This document shows, in pieces, positions 45,794 to 55,035 of a stretch of 64,000 bases of DNA (the stretch's first letter is position 1; each line of letters starts with the position of its first letter). Source of the DNA: Photorhabdus asymbiotica (GTDB taxonomy: Bacteria > Pseudomonadota > Gammaproteobacteria > Enterobacterales > Enterobacteriaceae); NCBI RefSeq assembly GCF_003634575.1, contig NZ_RBLJ01000005.1, forward strand, positions 124,001-188,000, written 5' to 3'. Made by a program: the position numbers and the translations under genes. The notes under the pieces were generated by a model. That model was given only the letters and a program-made list of their open reading frames with translations. It was not told the DNA's origin and made no database searches.

Positions 45794-47296
45794 ATGACCA
45801 AACAACGCATTTCTCCCCCTGCTGGGTCTGCTTGTATGACATGTAACAACCCCAATCCCTGTCTCTGTGAAGTCAGTGTCACTTTTGAGAAGAAAACTCA
45901 GGTTTGGCCTAAAAAGCCCTCAATTAACATGAACCTTGTTGATAATGGGAAAGGACAAATCGGGACGATAAAAATTACAGAAAAATGTGATCATGCCAAA
46001 CATCAGGCTAAATTACACGGGGGACCAAAAGAGAAAACTTTAAAATTTAATACGCCTGAAAAGGTCACGTTATTTTACAAAGAGGAGTTAAAAAGCATAG
46101 ATATTCAAAACGGCCTGAAGAGCGTCGCATCTTATCTGTCTAATATTGCCAACCCCACCGACATGTACAAAGCCCCCCGATATTATAAGCTAGAGATAAA
46201 AGCCTGTACTGGCAGTCGAAAATACGCGACGATCGCGGTTTACCCCTCGGTCAGATTTATGGTCTCGGTAGGATTCAGCTTTAATCTTTCCTATGATAAA
46301 CGGAGTATTAAAGAACGGCGTGACGAACAGATAAAAGCCCGTCAGGCTATGGAAAATGTCAAACCTAAAAATGGCAATAAACTGCGCAAGGGGTGGACCA
46401 CTCGCACAGATGAATTTTCCCTAACACGAGAGACAAAACTGAAGGTAGAATACGCCTTGACCGTTCAGGATAAGGATTATTCGACCTCATTTATCAACAC
46501 CAAACAAGCTAAGGAAACCAGGAAAGATTTAGATGCCATTAGCTTGGCCGAAAAGCTGCTGGGATACACGAAAAAATACCTGGTACCTGCTCCCGGCTCA
46601 AAAGGCAAAGCTTCCCAGAATTACGAACTACTTAATCTTAAGCTTACTCCGAGCAACATCGGGCTGGCTTATGCCTATGACCGAACCACTTCAGTCGAAG
46701 ACAGTACCCATTTTGTAGGTTTCTACGCTGCACCACTTATGGGCATGACGGCCAAACTGGACCTTATCCAACTGGGTGCCACTTATTGCAAAATCGAGTT
46801 TCTCGCAGCTAAATTCCGGCAAGCTCTAGAACGTAAAAATGCGAATGATAAAAACTATCTGGAGCTTGAATGTTGCCTTATTGTAACCTGCGACCTGTCT
46901 TTTCAGCTGGGTGCTGCCTATAAAAGCAAGCAATGGACTTTTGATGCGGGTAATAAGAATAATCTGAAATTAAGTCTGGAAGGAAAAGTGAGTGCGGCAT
47001 TTAAACAAAAAATTCTTATTGTAGAAATTGCGCTAAATGCGAAAGGGACTATCAAAACTGCGGCAGGTTTTCAATTCGATCAACATAATAAGGGGATCGA
47101 TCTCGTCGGTTACCATAATGGAATAACGGCTGAAATTGAATTATCTGCGGATGCAGAAATCGGTAGGAAGAAAAAAGCGTCGAAAAAAGCCAAAAATAAA
47201 TGGACATGGGTTATTGCCGATCCGCTAAAGGCCAGTGAATCTCCATTAAGAATTAACGTACTAGGAAAAGAACGACCTATTACCGTCCAGAAATAA
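45794..47296 (+). CDS. Unrecognised T6SS effector candidate, 532-aa family, copy 2 (orphan)
   Basis: A 500-residue paralogue of the protein at 42440, with the same cysteine-rich N-terminus (SACMTCNNPNPCLCE) and the same overall order. Differences are spread over the whole length, so it is a diverged variant rather than a recent copy. It stops early at PITVQK; the missing tail survives as a separate small frame at 47323-47403. It has no vgrG or intact adaptor of its own, so delivery would depend on VgrG2 and adaptor 2. Confidence 0.65.
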   Translation: MTKQRISPPAGSACMTCNNPNPCLCEVSVTFEKKTQVWPKKPSINMNLVDNGKGQIGTIKITEKCDHAKHQAKLHGGPKEKTLKFNTPEKVTLFYKEELKSIDIQNGLKSVASYLSNIANPTDMYKAPRYYKLEIKACTGSRKYATIAVYPSVRFMVSVGFSFNLSYDKRSIKERRDEQIKARQAMENVKPKNGNKLRKGWTTRTDEFSLTRETKLKVEYALTVQDKDYSTSFINTKQAKETRKDLDAISLAEKLLGYTKKYLVPAPGSKGKASQNYELLNLKLTPSNIGLAYAYDRTTSVEDSTHFVGFYAAPLMGMTAKLDLIQLGATYCKIEFLAAKFRQALERKNANDKNYLELECCLIVTCDLSFQLGAAYKSKQWTFDAGNKNNLKLSLEGKVSAAFKQKILIVEIALNAKGTIKTAAGFQFDQHNKGIDLVGYHNGITAEIELSADAEIGRKKKASKKAKNKWTWVIADPLKASESPLRINVLGKERPITVQK

Positions 47297-47322
47297 TACA
47301 CGGTAAACAGTAATGAGGTCAC

Positions 47323-47403
47323 AATGAGTTATGCCGCTCACTTTAAACCTAAGCTGGATAAAACTCTATTTATCAATTCGAGATTCCTAAAAATGCAAGG
47401 ATA
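47323..47403 (+). pseudogene. Detached tail of effector copy 2
   Basis: A 26-codon frame (HFKPKLDKTLFINSRF) matches the end of effector copy 1 (NPKPKLDNIPFINSGF). About 26 bases after the copy-2 stop it starts with its own ATG, but it is best read as the former C-terminus. Confidence 0.75.
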
Positions 47404-47407
47404 AGAA

Positions 47408-48427
47408 ATGAAATTAAAGCTGTTATTACTATTATCAGGAGTGATTTTTATGTTTAACGCTAAAGCAGATGACCCCAGACTCTATATTCGCAGTGTATTC
47501 GATATCCAATATGCTTTCTGTGATATTAAGACCAACGGTGTAACAGGATTCAGTAACCGTAATTCGGCCCTGGAAGGGCGAGGGTTTGGTACCGCCAGCA
47601 CGGGTTCTATGTTGTTTATGGTAAACGGAGAAAATGAAATTAGCCTAGAATTCGGTGCCCTAGGTTGGTTCTCCTCAGATGAAATGTCAGATAAAGCCCG
47701 TAATCATTTCAACCCTGAGGCTAAATGTCAGTTAGAGTTAACCGCCATGCGCGGTAAAAACAGCCAGATTCTGACAGCGATTGAAGTAGCGATTGATGAA
47801 AATGGTCAACCCGTGGCAACAAAATCAAAGGATGAACCCAAATACGCCGCTATCAGCACGCCGGTTATACGTCATGTAATACAGGCCGAAAGTACAGAAG
47901 CCGGACATATAGAGAAACAATATTTTGATCCCAAAGAGTTTCCACCTAATATGACCTTATACCGGTTCAGTCGTAATGTAAAAATCAGTGGCTTACCTGA
48001 CTGGGAATGGATTAAAGCAACGCCTTATACCGACACCCCAGAACAGCGCCGACAACTACAGCAGGCTTATATGGCTGTCTGGCAGGCATATCATGCCAAA
48101 GATGTAAATACTATCCGGGAACAACAAAAAGTCTCGCTGAAAGCCTGGGCCTGGTCAACCGGTGAAAGTGAAGAAAGCATTTTCACTGACCAATCCGTTT
48201 ACCATGATATCAAAATAAAAAGCTTCAAAATGATACCAATTAACTGGGACGATTACAGAGTTAAGATAATGAACCAGGGTAGAATGGTCAGACTGGTAAA
48301 TAAATCTGATTTAAGAAACTCTCCAATATCCTACTATTACGTTGATGATGAAGACGGTGAAACTGTTCTGGCTACTGTCGCACCTATTTTCTCATTAATT
48401 AACGGTCGCTTTGTCCAAGTAATTTAA
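47408..48427 (+). CDS. Exported immunity candidate for effector copy 2
   Basis: A 339-residue paralogue of the protein at 44052 and strongly similar to it along its full length. It has a signal peptide (LLLLLSGVIFMFNAKA), the same cysteine positions and the same C-terminal W-rich block. Differences concentrate near residues 50-70 and 285-310. It pairs with effector copy 2 and is followed by the same terminator as copy 1. Confidence 0.78.
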   Translation: MKLKLLLLLSGVIFMFNAKADDPRLYIRSVFDIQYAFCDIKTNGVTGFSNRNSALEGRGFGTASTGSMLFMVNGENEISLEFGALGWFSSDEMSDKARNHFNPEAKCQLELTAMRGKNSQILTAIEVAIDENGQPVATKSKDEPKYAAISTPVIRHVIQAESTEAGHIEKQYFDPKEFPPNMTLYRFSRNVKISGLPDWEWIKATPYTDTPEQRRQLQQAYMAVWQAYHAKDVNTIREQQKVSLKAWAWSTGESEESIFTDQSVYHDIKIKSFKMIPINWDDYRVKIMNQGRMVRLVNKSDLRNSPISYYYVDDEDGETVLATVAPIFSLINGRFVQVI

Positions 48428-48435
48428 TGGATAAC

Positions 48436-48466
48436 AATATCGGGTTATTTAACCCGATATTTTTTC
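48436..48466 (+). terminator. Terminator of the orphan effector/immunity module
   Basis: Same 11-bp stem, 4-nt loop and T-run as at 45080. Marks the right edge of the duplicated module; similarity between the modules ends just past it. Confidence 0.93.
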
Positions 48467-48629
48467 TTAATGGAAAATTTAATAAACATTGCTAACATCC
48501 GTAGACCGCATGGTGATTATAAATCGACACAAATACAGGGAAACCCCCTATCAATCTATTCAAGTAATAATATTAATAATTCAGATTATTTTATAAGGTA
48601 AAAATATAATAATTTCTTATTGAGATTAG

Positions 48630-49358
48630 TTATATATAGCCAAGTAATACAGCTTTCGCTATTGCCTGGAATTTGTTTCTACAACCTAGTTTCTTAACAA
48701 TATTCATTAGGTGAAAATCAACAGTACTTTTAGTGACACAAATGGTTAATGCAATCTCACTTGATGTCATCCCATCTGCTGTATACCTCAATACTTCTAA
48801 TTCTCTATTTGAAAATGAAGTTTCATCTACATAGAAAAACTGCAAATACTTTGTATGTGATGTCAAATATCTTATTATCCTAATATATACTCCTAAAATT
48901 TCTCCACTGCATTTATACATTGTCTCGTTATCAATGTGTCCGTCTTTCCCGGCAACAGAAAATATTCCGTAAGTTCCTGAAAATGCCGGAAGCCCAAATG
49001 TGATCCCAGAGCGAAATCCATGTTTCTGGCTCACATACCAAAGTTCTTGCCCATTGGATTCTGAAAAAAAATCCAAATCCCATATTTTTGAAAAAGAAGG
49101 TGGAACAGGTCGAAAATTTAGAGTTGGATCAATCATCCAATACTTTCTTTCGATATAAAGATTTCGCCAAGATTCATGATAATTATTAAAGAAATACACT
49201 TCACGATTAGATATCGGAAAGCGTGCCTTTAATATAAGGGAGAACAAACTAAACCCTGAAATTTTGTTAATAATTTCAAAAACTTCAGACACAAAATGAG
49301 CATCTACATCCAATTCATGAAATTTATAGGGTAAGGTATAAGACCGATAAACATTCAT
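48630..49358 (-). CDS. LuxR-type solo regulator 1 with autoinducer-binding domain
   Basis: The 242-residue protein has an N-terminal autoinducer-binding fold and a C-terminal LuxR/GerE helix-turn-helix (SNRELEVLRYTADGMTSSEIA, then KSTVDFHLMNIVKKLG). The residues that contact acyl-homoserine lactone in TraR-type proteins are kept: W64, Y68, D77, P78, W93 and G118. No luxI-type synthase is present in the window, so it is a solo. It is divergent from the first AidA/PixA gene across 500 bases. The signal it binds, if any, cannot be read from the sequence. Confidence 0.88.
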   Translation of the reverse strand: MNVYRSYTLPYKFHELDVDAHFVSEVFEIINKISGFSLFSLILKARFPISNREVYFFNNYHESWRNLYIERKYWMIDPTLNFRPVPPSFSKIWDLDFFSESNGQELWYVSQKHGFRSGITFGLPAFSGTYGIFSVAGKDGHIDNETMYKCSGEILGVYIRIIRYLTSHTKYLQFFYVDETSFSNRELEVLRYTADGMTSSEIALTICVTKSTVDFHLMNIVKKLGCRNKFQAIAKAVLLGYI

Positions 49359-49721
49359 TTAACGCCCTCTGAAAAATTAAGAATATTGATAGTAAATCCC
49401 AATATTTATTATAGTAGCAAAATTTATATTTAATAAAGAAAATAATAATTTGTTGTTATATAGAAGCAAGTTTTGACCAGCCACAATGTATTATTCGTAA
49501 ATGAGAGAAATTATATCAATAGGATTAAAATGTTAATCACCATGGGAAATAATATATATATAAAAACATATTACAGTCACATTAAGCCATTTCCAAGGTA
49601 ATTTAAAAAATCATTTAACATATTAATCTAAAGTTTTTGTTTTTTACTTTTTATAACAATAAATTAACTAAAATATTGAACTATAAAATCAATACCTAAT
49701 AAATATATGAGTAATTTTTCC

Positions 49722-49741
49722 GTATAAACTATGATTTATAC
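49722..49741 (+). promoter_or_regulatory. lux-box-like inverted repeat, copy 1
   Basis: GTATAAA and TTTATAC flank CTATGA, 7-bp arms, 122 bases before the AidA/PixA start at 49864. A -10-like TAATAG is centred about 31 bp downstream of the dyad. The downstream CAGTAGCTGTTTCA is also conserved with the other copies. Confidence 0.75.
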
Positions 49742-49863
49742 CAGTAGCTGTTTCAACTTTAATAGTTAATTATATAAAAAGAAAGTTATTAAAATAATAA
49801 TAAGTAATCAAAATAACCTTGCAATTCTGAATAAATAATTTAAATATGTAAAGAGGTGTTATG

Positions 49864-50451
49864 ATGAATGAAATCATTCAGGGTAAAGATAATATTACAG
49901 CTAGAAACTCTGTCACTGCTGATGTGACCTTTGTTATTGATGTTGATTCAATCATTGAGTATCTTCATACTAATAATATTAAAAACTCTCTGGACCCTAA
50001 AAATCCAATAACTATCCGTCAGCATGTATATATAGCTAATTATACTCCAGAACTTGGACTGAAAGTGGCGAGTTCATCTGGTGCTCGGGTCACTGTTCCT
50101 ATTAATGCAAATATTAGATGGAGGGCGACAACTGTATCTAATAATTTCGACTATACGATTATACTATATAAATTCAAAAAACTGAGTACCGGAGAAGATG
50201 TCATCTCCGTCCCATCACAAATATGGTCACAGAACCCTATAGGCAAAAAAGTTCCAATGGTCCCCTCAGGAGTTAATGCAGATAAGGATGAACCTACGGT
50301 AATTTTTATTGAATCTAAAGATAGTTATTTCCAGGCAACAGCTCATAAACCTGGTGTAGAACAATATACATGGTTTTTTGCCGCTTATGACGGCACAAAG
50401 CTTCTGGGTTATTATCGATACGATCCATATGTTGAAGTAACTAATAGTTAA
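49864..50451 (+). CDS. AidA/PixA-family protein 1
   Basis: AidA/PixA-family proteins include the quorum-controlled AidA of Burkholderia/Ralstonia and the inclusion-body protein PixA of Xenorhabdus; the biochemical role is unknown. The 195-residue product has the family core: DVTFVIDVDSII near residue 22, NANIRWRATTVSNNFDYTIILY near residue 78, and a C-terminal GYYRYDPYV. It is of the longer subtype shared with 55696. Alignment of its leader with that gene favours the second ATG (49864), with GAGG seven to eight bases upstream, over 49861. Probably cytoplasmic; there is no signal peptide. Confidence 0.85.
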   Translation: MNEIIQGKDNITARNSVTADVTFVIDVDSIIEYLHTNNIKNSLDPKNPITIRQHVYIANYTPELGLKVASSSGARVTVPINANIRWRATTVSNNFDYTIILYKFKKLSTGEDVISVPSQIWSQNPIGKKVPMVPSGVNADKDEPTVIFIESKDSYFQATAHKPGVEQYTWFFAAYDGTKLLGYYRYDPYVEVTNS

Positions 50452-50474
50452 ACACTTATATGCTGTAATTTCTC

Positions 50475-50504
50475 ACTGGAAAATTATCAAAATAATTTTC
50501 CAGT
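50475..50504 (+). terminator. Terminator after AidA/PixA gene 1
   Basis: ACTGGAAAATTAT and ATAATTTTCCAGT make a 13-bp stem with a 4-nt loop, then ATTTTTATTTT. The same terminator type follows the genes at 54369 and 55696. Confidence 0.93.
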
Positions 50505-50523
50505 ATTTTTATTTTACACGGTA

Positions 50524-50650
50524 TATACCCTATGGATTTCAAGACGCATCGCGACGGCCAGGGAGCGAATCCCCGGGAGCATAGATAACTCTGTGACCGG
50601 GGTGAGTGAGTGCCGCCAACAAAGAGGCAACTTGAAAGATAACGGGTATA
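50524..50650 (+). repeat. ERIC element 3 (127 bp)
   Basis: Full-length ERIC (TATACCC to GGGTATA) with core GACCGGGGTGAGTGAGTGCC. It lies between the AidA/PixA gene 1 terminator and the end of the second LuxR gene. Confidence 0.95.
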
Positions 50651-50836
50651 AAATATAGCTCGATATCTATAACAAACATTGAATAAAGAACAAGCAGAAC
50701 TGTGATATTACAATTCTGCCCGAGGAGAAGAGTATTTGATTGAACGAGTTTTTCGATCTTAAAAAATATCATTTCCATTTTACCCGGTAAAACTATTGCT
50801 AATCTCTATTCACTGCTGTGACAATAAAACCTACAA

Positions 50837-51565
50837 TTATATATACCCAAGTAACGCAGCTTTAGCAATTGCCTGAAATTTATTCCTACAACCCAACTTC
50901 TTAACGATATTCATTAGATGAAAATCAACCGTACTTTTAGTTACGCAAATAGTTGACGCAATCTCACTGGAGATCATGCCATCTGCGGTATACCGTAGCA
51001 CCTCTAATTCTCTATGCGAAAATGAAATTTCATCTATGTAGAATGTTTGTAAATACTTTGTATGTGATATCAAATATCTTATTATTCTAATATATACCTT
51101 CAGAATCTCCCCACTACATTTATACATTGTATCATTATCAATGGGCCCATCTTTCCCTGCAACAGAGAATATTCCATAAGTTCCCGAAAATGCCGGCAGA
51201 CCAAATGTGACCCCAGACCGAAACCCATGTTCCTGCGTCATATACCAAAGTTCTTTCCCATTGGATTCCGCAAAGAAATTCAAATCCCATACTCTTGAAA
51301 AAGTAGGCGGTACAGGCCGGAAGTGTAGAACAGGATCGATCATCCAATACTTTTTTTCTATATAAAGCGCCCTCCAAGATTCGTGATAATTATCAAAAAA
51401 ATACACTTCACGGCCAGATACCGGAAAGCGGGTCTTTAATACAAGAGAGAACAACCTAAATCCTGATATTTTGTCAATAAGTTCACAAATTTCATCTATA
51501 AAATAAGCATCTACATCTAATTCATGAAATTTATAGGGTGAAATATATGGTCGATAAATATTCAT
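50837..51565 (-). CDS. LuxR-type solo regulator 2 with autoinducer-binding domain
   Basis: A 242-residue close paralogue of regulator 1, same length and layout. All six ligand-pocket residues are again kept (W64, Y68, D77, P78, W93, G118) and the DNA-recognition helix (KSTVDFHLMNIVKKLGCRNK) is identical. Differences are mainly in the ligand domain (for example residues 22-30 and 41-51). The pair may therefore share operators but differ in the signal they read. It is divergent from the two-gene AidA/PixA unit beginning at 52046. Confidence 0.88.
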   Translation of the reverse strand: MNIYRPYISPYKFHELDVDAYFIDEICELIDKISGFRLFSLVLKTRFPVSGREVYFFDNYHESWRALYIEKKYWMIDPVLHFRPVPPTFSRVWDLNFFAESNGKELWYMTQEHGFRSGVTFGLPAFSGTYGIFSVAGKDGPIDNDTMYKCSGEILKVYIRIIRYLISHTKYLQTFYIDEISFSHRELEVLRYTADGMISSEIASTICVTKSTVDFHLMNIVKKLGCRNKFQAIAKAALLGYI

Positions 51566-51941
51566 TCAAATCCCTCTTAAATAAAAATTCAGAATATTGA
51601 TAATGAGCTCTAATATTTATCATAGTAGCAAAATTTTTATTTGATAAGTAAAATTTTTATTTATTGTGATAAAGAAGTACATAATCAGATAACATAAAAT
51701 TTTTTGCCCATTAACTTGAAAAATTATAATAATGTAGTTGAGTTTTCTATAATCAAGCCAAACATCATATATAATAGACACAAACCCTTCTTAAGAGAAT
51801 ATAAAACTATTTTTAATCAATATAAAAATACACTTTAATATATTATATAAAAACCCAATTGTTTTTAATTTAAAAACAATAAGTTAATAGGAAGATTAGC
51901 TATATCTAAGAGATGCCTCAGAAATATATAAGTAATTTATT

Positions 51942-51963
51942 GGTATAAACTATGATTTATACC
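51942..51963 (+). promoter_or_regulatory. lux-box-like inverted repeat, copy 2 (perfect 8-bp arms)
   Basis: GGTATAAA and TTTATACC flank CTATGA. A -10-like TAATAA is centred 31 bp from the dyad, and the ATG of the AidA/PixA gene is 83 bases past the repeat. This spacing matches a LuxR-type site overlapping the -35 region. Confidence 0.8.
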
Positions 51964-52045
51964 AGTGGTTATTTCAGGATTAATAATTGATCATTAAGTG
52001 ACAGAAAGATCTTAGAACGGCTTAGTCCAATAAAGGAGTACAGAA

Positions 52046-52561
52046 ATGAGTGAAATTGTGGATGTTCTTGTTTGCGTAGATGTTAATTCTATTATTAAGG
52101 AATATTCTTCCTTGAGCAACACTCCTAATTCTCCTACAAAAATAGATAATAAGTTCATTCGCCATATAACTAGCAATAGCAATACTTATCTACCGGAGAA
52201 AAATGCCACAGGAGAATTAAAAATAAAGATTAATATTGGTGATACTATTAAGTTAAGGGTTATGTCTCTAACACAACAATTTGAATATGGTATATATCCA
52301 CATAAAATAGTAATGCTACCCGAAAAAAAAGTCACACTAAATGCCTCTGATAATTACAGTTACACTCTTTATCTAGATAAAAGTGAAGATAGTTCAGATA
52401 TATGTGGAAAGTATGAGAATCAACAGACAGTGGATAACTACATAGAATGGAAAAGTCAAACTAGAGGACAAATATCATTTTACTGTGTTCTGTATATATA
52501 TAATGTGAAGATGAAACTTAATAAATATATTTTTTACGATACTAAGATTAATGTTTTATAA
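52046..52561 (+). CDS. AidA/PixA-family protein 2 (divergent)
   Basis: A 171-residue member with the family start (DVLVCVDVNSII, PTKIDNKFIRHIT) but a changed core: GDTIKLRVMSLTQQFEYG in place of the usual IRWRATSLS, and a C-terminal region that no longer matches (no GYxxHDP). It may be losing function or have specialised. An AAGGAG upstream supports the ATG. It forms a two-gene unit with the next gene, 36 bases later. Confidence 0.78.
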   Translation: MSEIVDVLVCVDVNSIIKEYSSLSNTPNSPTKIDNKFIRHITSNSNTYLPEKNATGELKIKINIGDTIKLRVMSLTQQFEYGIYPHKIVMLPEKKVTLNASDNYSYTLYLDKSEDSSDICGKYENQQTVDNYIEWKSQTRGQISFYCVLYIYNVKMKLNKYIFYDTKINVL

Positions 52562-52597
52562 ATTAAAAAATTATCATATAATAGTGAGGATAATATT

Positions 52598-53149
52598 ATG
52601 AATGACAAAACCAGTTTTAGAAAAATTAATTCCATTGATATTCTTGTTGCTGTTGATGTAAAATCTATCGCAAATGACATTGGCAAAATCAACTCAAAAT
52701 TGAGCCAAGATTGTAAAAAACCAACCCCAATTGATGATAAATATTTTTATTATATTACTACTCAAGATCAACAATACACTCCCAAGGATAATGCCACAGG
52801 TAAGACTATAATTACAGGAAAAGTAGGCGATTCTATTAGATGGCGGGCTACGAGTCTCTCTGCTCAAAATAACCATCAAGTATTTTTATATCATATGAAA
52901 GCACTATCAAATGCAACTTATACTTCTTCACCAATTATTAATAAATTATCTAGTGACATTTATTTTTCAAAGGAAACAATAAATCCTAAGACTGTCTGCA
53001 CTCCCTTTACAGCTATGTACATTTCTTATCTAGAAACTACGTTGCTTAGCCCAGGTGACGTCCAATATATATCCTATATATCTATATATGATAACAATAA
53101 CTCTCTGATTGGTTATTGCAGTCATGATCCACTTATTCATATTATTTAA
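52598..53149 (+). CDS. AidA/PixA-family protein 3
   Basis: A 183-residue member with an intact core: DILVAVDVKSIA near residue 10, KVGDSIRWRATSLSAQNNHQVFLYHM near residue 72, and the end GYCSHDPLIHII. It is the second gene of the unit controlled by repeat copy 2; GAGG upstream of the ATG. Closest in the window to the protein at 54369, which has the same position in the next unit. Confidence 0.87.
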   Translation: MNDKTSFRKINSIDILVAVDVKSIANDIGKINSKLSQDCKKPTPIDDKYFYYITTQDQQYTPKDNATGKTIITGKVGDSIRWRATSLSAQNNHQVFLYHMKALSNATYTSSPIINKLSSDIYFSKETINPKTVCTPFTAMYISYLETTLLSPGDVQYISYISIYDNNNSLIGYCSHDPLIHII

Positions 53150-53699
53150 TTTAATAACCAGATCCGTTAATCTCGGGCACTAGTACTATCTACTAATCAT
53201 CTAAATACAATAACTTTTCATACGATCCGATTAACAAGTATATCTTTCAGGCATGACGGTCAATTGCTATATTTCAACATCTTCCTACAAAAAGAAAATA
53301 CATTATGAAATATAAACAATTGACCTATAAAATAAGATATTGGAATACAAAACACACAATGAATTATTTTAATCTATAGTAAAATCATTTTCACTTATTA
53401 TACAGATGCACATAGAATCATTGGTTTATTATTTACTCTGATTCATAAACAAATAGAAAACTCAGAACTATAAGATCCTTAAAAACCGCTTATAACCGCT
53501 TTAATCAGCACTCAGAATTAGAAACAATTAATATTGTTTTAAACAAAACACACTCAAGATCTAATATCCCCCTAAAATAATACCAATGAAATTCTAACAG
53601 GCCAAACTCAAATATATAATTTAATTATTTAAAAATATAAAAGGTAAATTTAACTATTATCTAATACATCCATTAATAAATATATAAGCCATTTTCTTT
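53150..53699. other. AT-rich spacer
   Basis: About 550 bases with no supportable gene between two AidA/PixA units. The only recognisable element is the lux-box-like repeat that follows at 53700. No terminator of the 13-bp type is found here. Confidence 0.5.
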
Positions 53700-53717
53700 T
53701 ATAAACTATGATTTATA
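53700..53717 (+). promoter_or_regulatory. lux-box-like inverted repeat, copy 3
   Basis: TATAAA and TTTATA flank CTATGA (6-bp arms). TAATAT is centred 31 bp from the dyad and the next ATG is 100 bases past the repeat. The CAGTAGCTATTTCA segment after it matches the other copies. Confidence 0.75.
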
Positions 53718-53816
53718 CCAGTAGCTATTTCATATTTAATATTCCATATTTAATATGTTAGACAATTACTAAACAGTCTAACACAACATAACTCTCTATA
53801 ATCAAGGAGAATAAAA

Positions 53817-54338
53817 ATGAGCGAAGGTATAGATATTATGGTTTGTGTAGATGCAAACGCTATCGTTCAAAGATATAATTTGAGCAAGAGGTCTGACCTC
53901 CCTACAAAATTAGATAAAAATAACAAATACTTATATTACATCACTGGCAATGGGAATATTTATGCTCCTGGAAATAATGCCACAGCATGGACAGCTGTAA
54001 AAGTTGATAGTGGTTCTGTTATTAGGTGGAGGCCCTCATCCTTGTCACAACAATTTGAATATACAGTACTCCTATATGAAATGAAAGGTGATGCTATTAG
54101 CAAAGGAATTATTGATAGTCCTTCTATGTACTCTGGTGATATTACTATTCCTTACCTAGCTTTTGATAATGAAGAAACTATATCTACAATATATAAACAA
54201 GATAACGTAAGGCAGTACTATCATCAATCGACAGCTGAGAATAAAGGTAAAGGTTCATGTAATTGGTCTATGATGATATATAGAAGAGAAAGTTTAATGG
54301 GGTATATTTCTCATGAATTTTCAATTGAAATTATGTAA
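53817..54338 (+). CDS. AidA/PixA-family protein 4
   Basis: A 173-residue member: DIMVCVDANAIVQRY near residue 5, SGSVIRWRPSSLSQQFEYTVLLYEM near residue 64, and CNWSMMIYRRESLMGYISHEFSIEI at the end, so the core is preserved. AAGGAG upstream of the ATG. It leads a two-gene unit with 54369, the same design as 52046-52598. Confidence 0.86.
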   Translation: MSEGIDIMVCVDANAIVQRYNLSKRSDLPTKLDKNNKYLYYITGNGNIYAPGNNATAWTAVKVDSGSVIRWRPSSLSQQFEYTVLLYEMKGDAISKGIIDSPSMYSGDITIPYLAFDNEETISTIYKQDNVRQYYHQSTAENKGKGSCNWSMMIYRRESLMGYISHEFSIEIM

Positions 54339-54368
54339 ATCTATAAAACTAATAGTTGGAAAAATATT

Positions 54369-54941
54369 ATGAACAGCATAGAATATATTCCTTCAGAAGA
54401 TCGTTCTTTCAAACCTATTGATGTCATTGTCTGTGTCGATGCACAAACTATCGAAGATGATATCACTGCTGGTAAACTAAAATTAAGTAAAACACAAAAC
54501 TCTCCGACCGGAATTAGTAACAAATATTTTTATTATATTACTTCTCAGAATCAATTATATGCTCCCAAGAACAATGCCACAGGTGAGCTAGAAATTACAG
54601 ATAAAGTTGGCGGTATAGTGAGATGGAGAGCATCTAGTTTATCCACCCAATTTGATTACCAAGTATTTTTATATCATATGACAGGTTCAGGGGTTAATAC
54701 TTACATCTCCTTACCAACCCTTATAGAAACAGATTTTAACATCGTCGTTCCTGAACAAAAGGGGACAGGTTTACCTAATCACATATACCCAGTTACATTT
54801 AAACCGAGAAGGGTTTATCACCAACAATCTACGTTGCTTAGCCCAGGCAGAGCACAATATACATGGTATATATCTATCTATAATAGATGGAATAATCTCA
54901 TAGGTTATTGTACTCATGACCCATTCATTAATATAATTTAA
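54369..54941 (+). CDS. AidA/PixA-family protein 5
   Basis: A 190-residue member: DVIVCVDAQTIEDDI near residue 17, KVGGIVRWRASSLSTQFDYQVFLYHM near residue 79, and the family ending GYCTHDPFINII. It follows protein 4 by 30 bases and ends before the standard 13-bp-type terminator. Confidence 0.87.
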   Translation: MNSIEYIPSEDRSFKPIDVIVCVDAQTIEDDITAGKLKLSKTQNSPTGISNKYFYYITSQNQLYAPKNNATGELEITDKVGGIVRWRASSLSTQFDYQVFLYHMTGSGVNTYISLPTLIETDFNIVVPEQKGTGLPNHIYPVTFKPRRVYHQQSTLLSPGRAQYTWYISIYNRWNNLIGYCTHDPFINII

Positions 54942-54958
54942 TTATATGTTAATTTCTC

Positions 54959-54988
54959 ACTGGAAAATTGTTTTGATAATTTTCCAGT
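54959..54988 (+). terminator. Terminator after AidA/PixA gene 5
   Basis: ACTGGAAAATT and AATTTTCCAGT form an 11-bp stem with an 8-nt loop followed by ATTTTTAC. Confidence 0.9.
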
Positions 54989-55035
54989 ATTTTTACTTCC
55001 CACGTTATTGAATATATATAATAAACATTAATTCA

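Noticed and set aside
50539-50778. 79-codon minus-strand frame
   Set aside because: Begins in unannotated spacer and ends inside an ERIC element; the reading frame there comes from the repeat.
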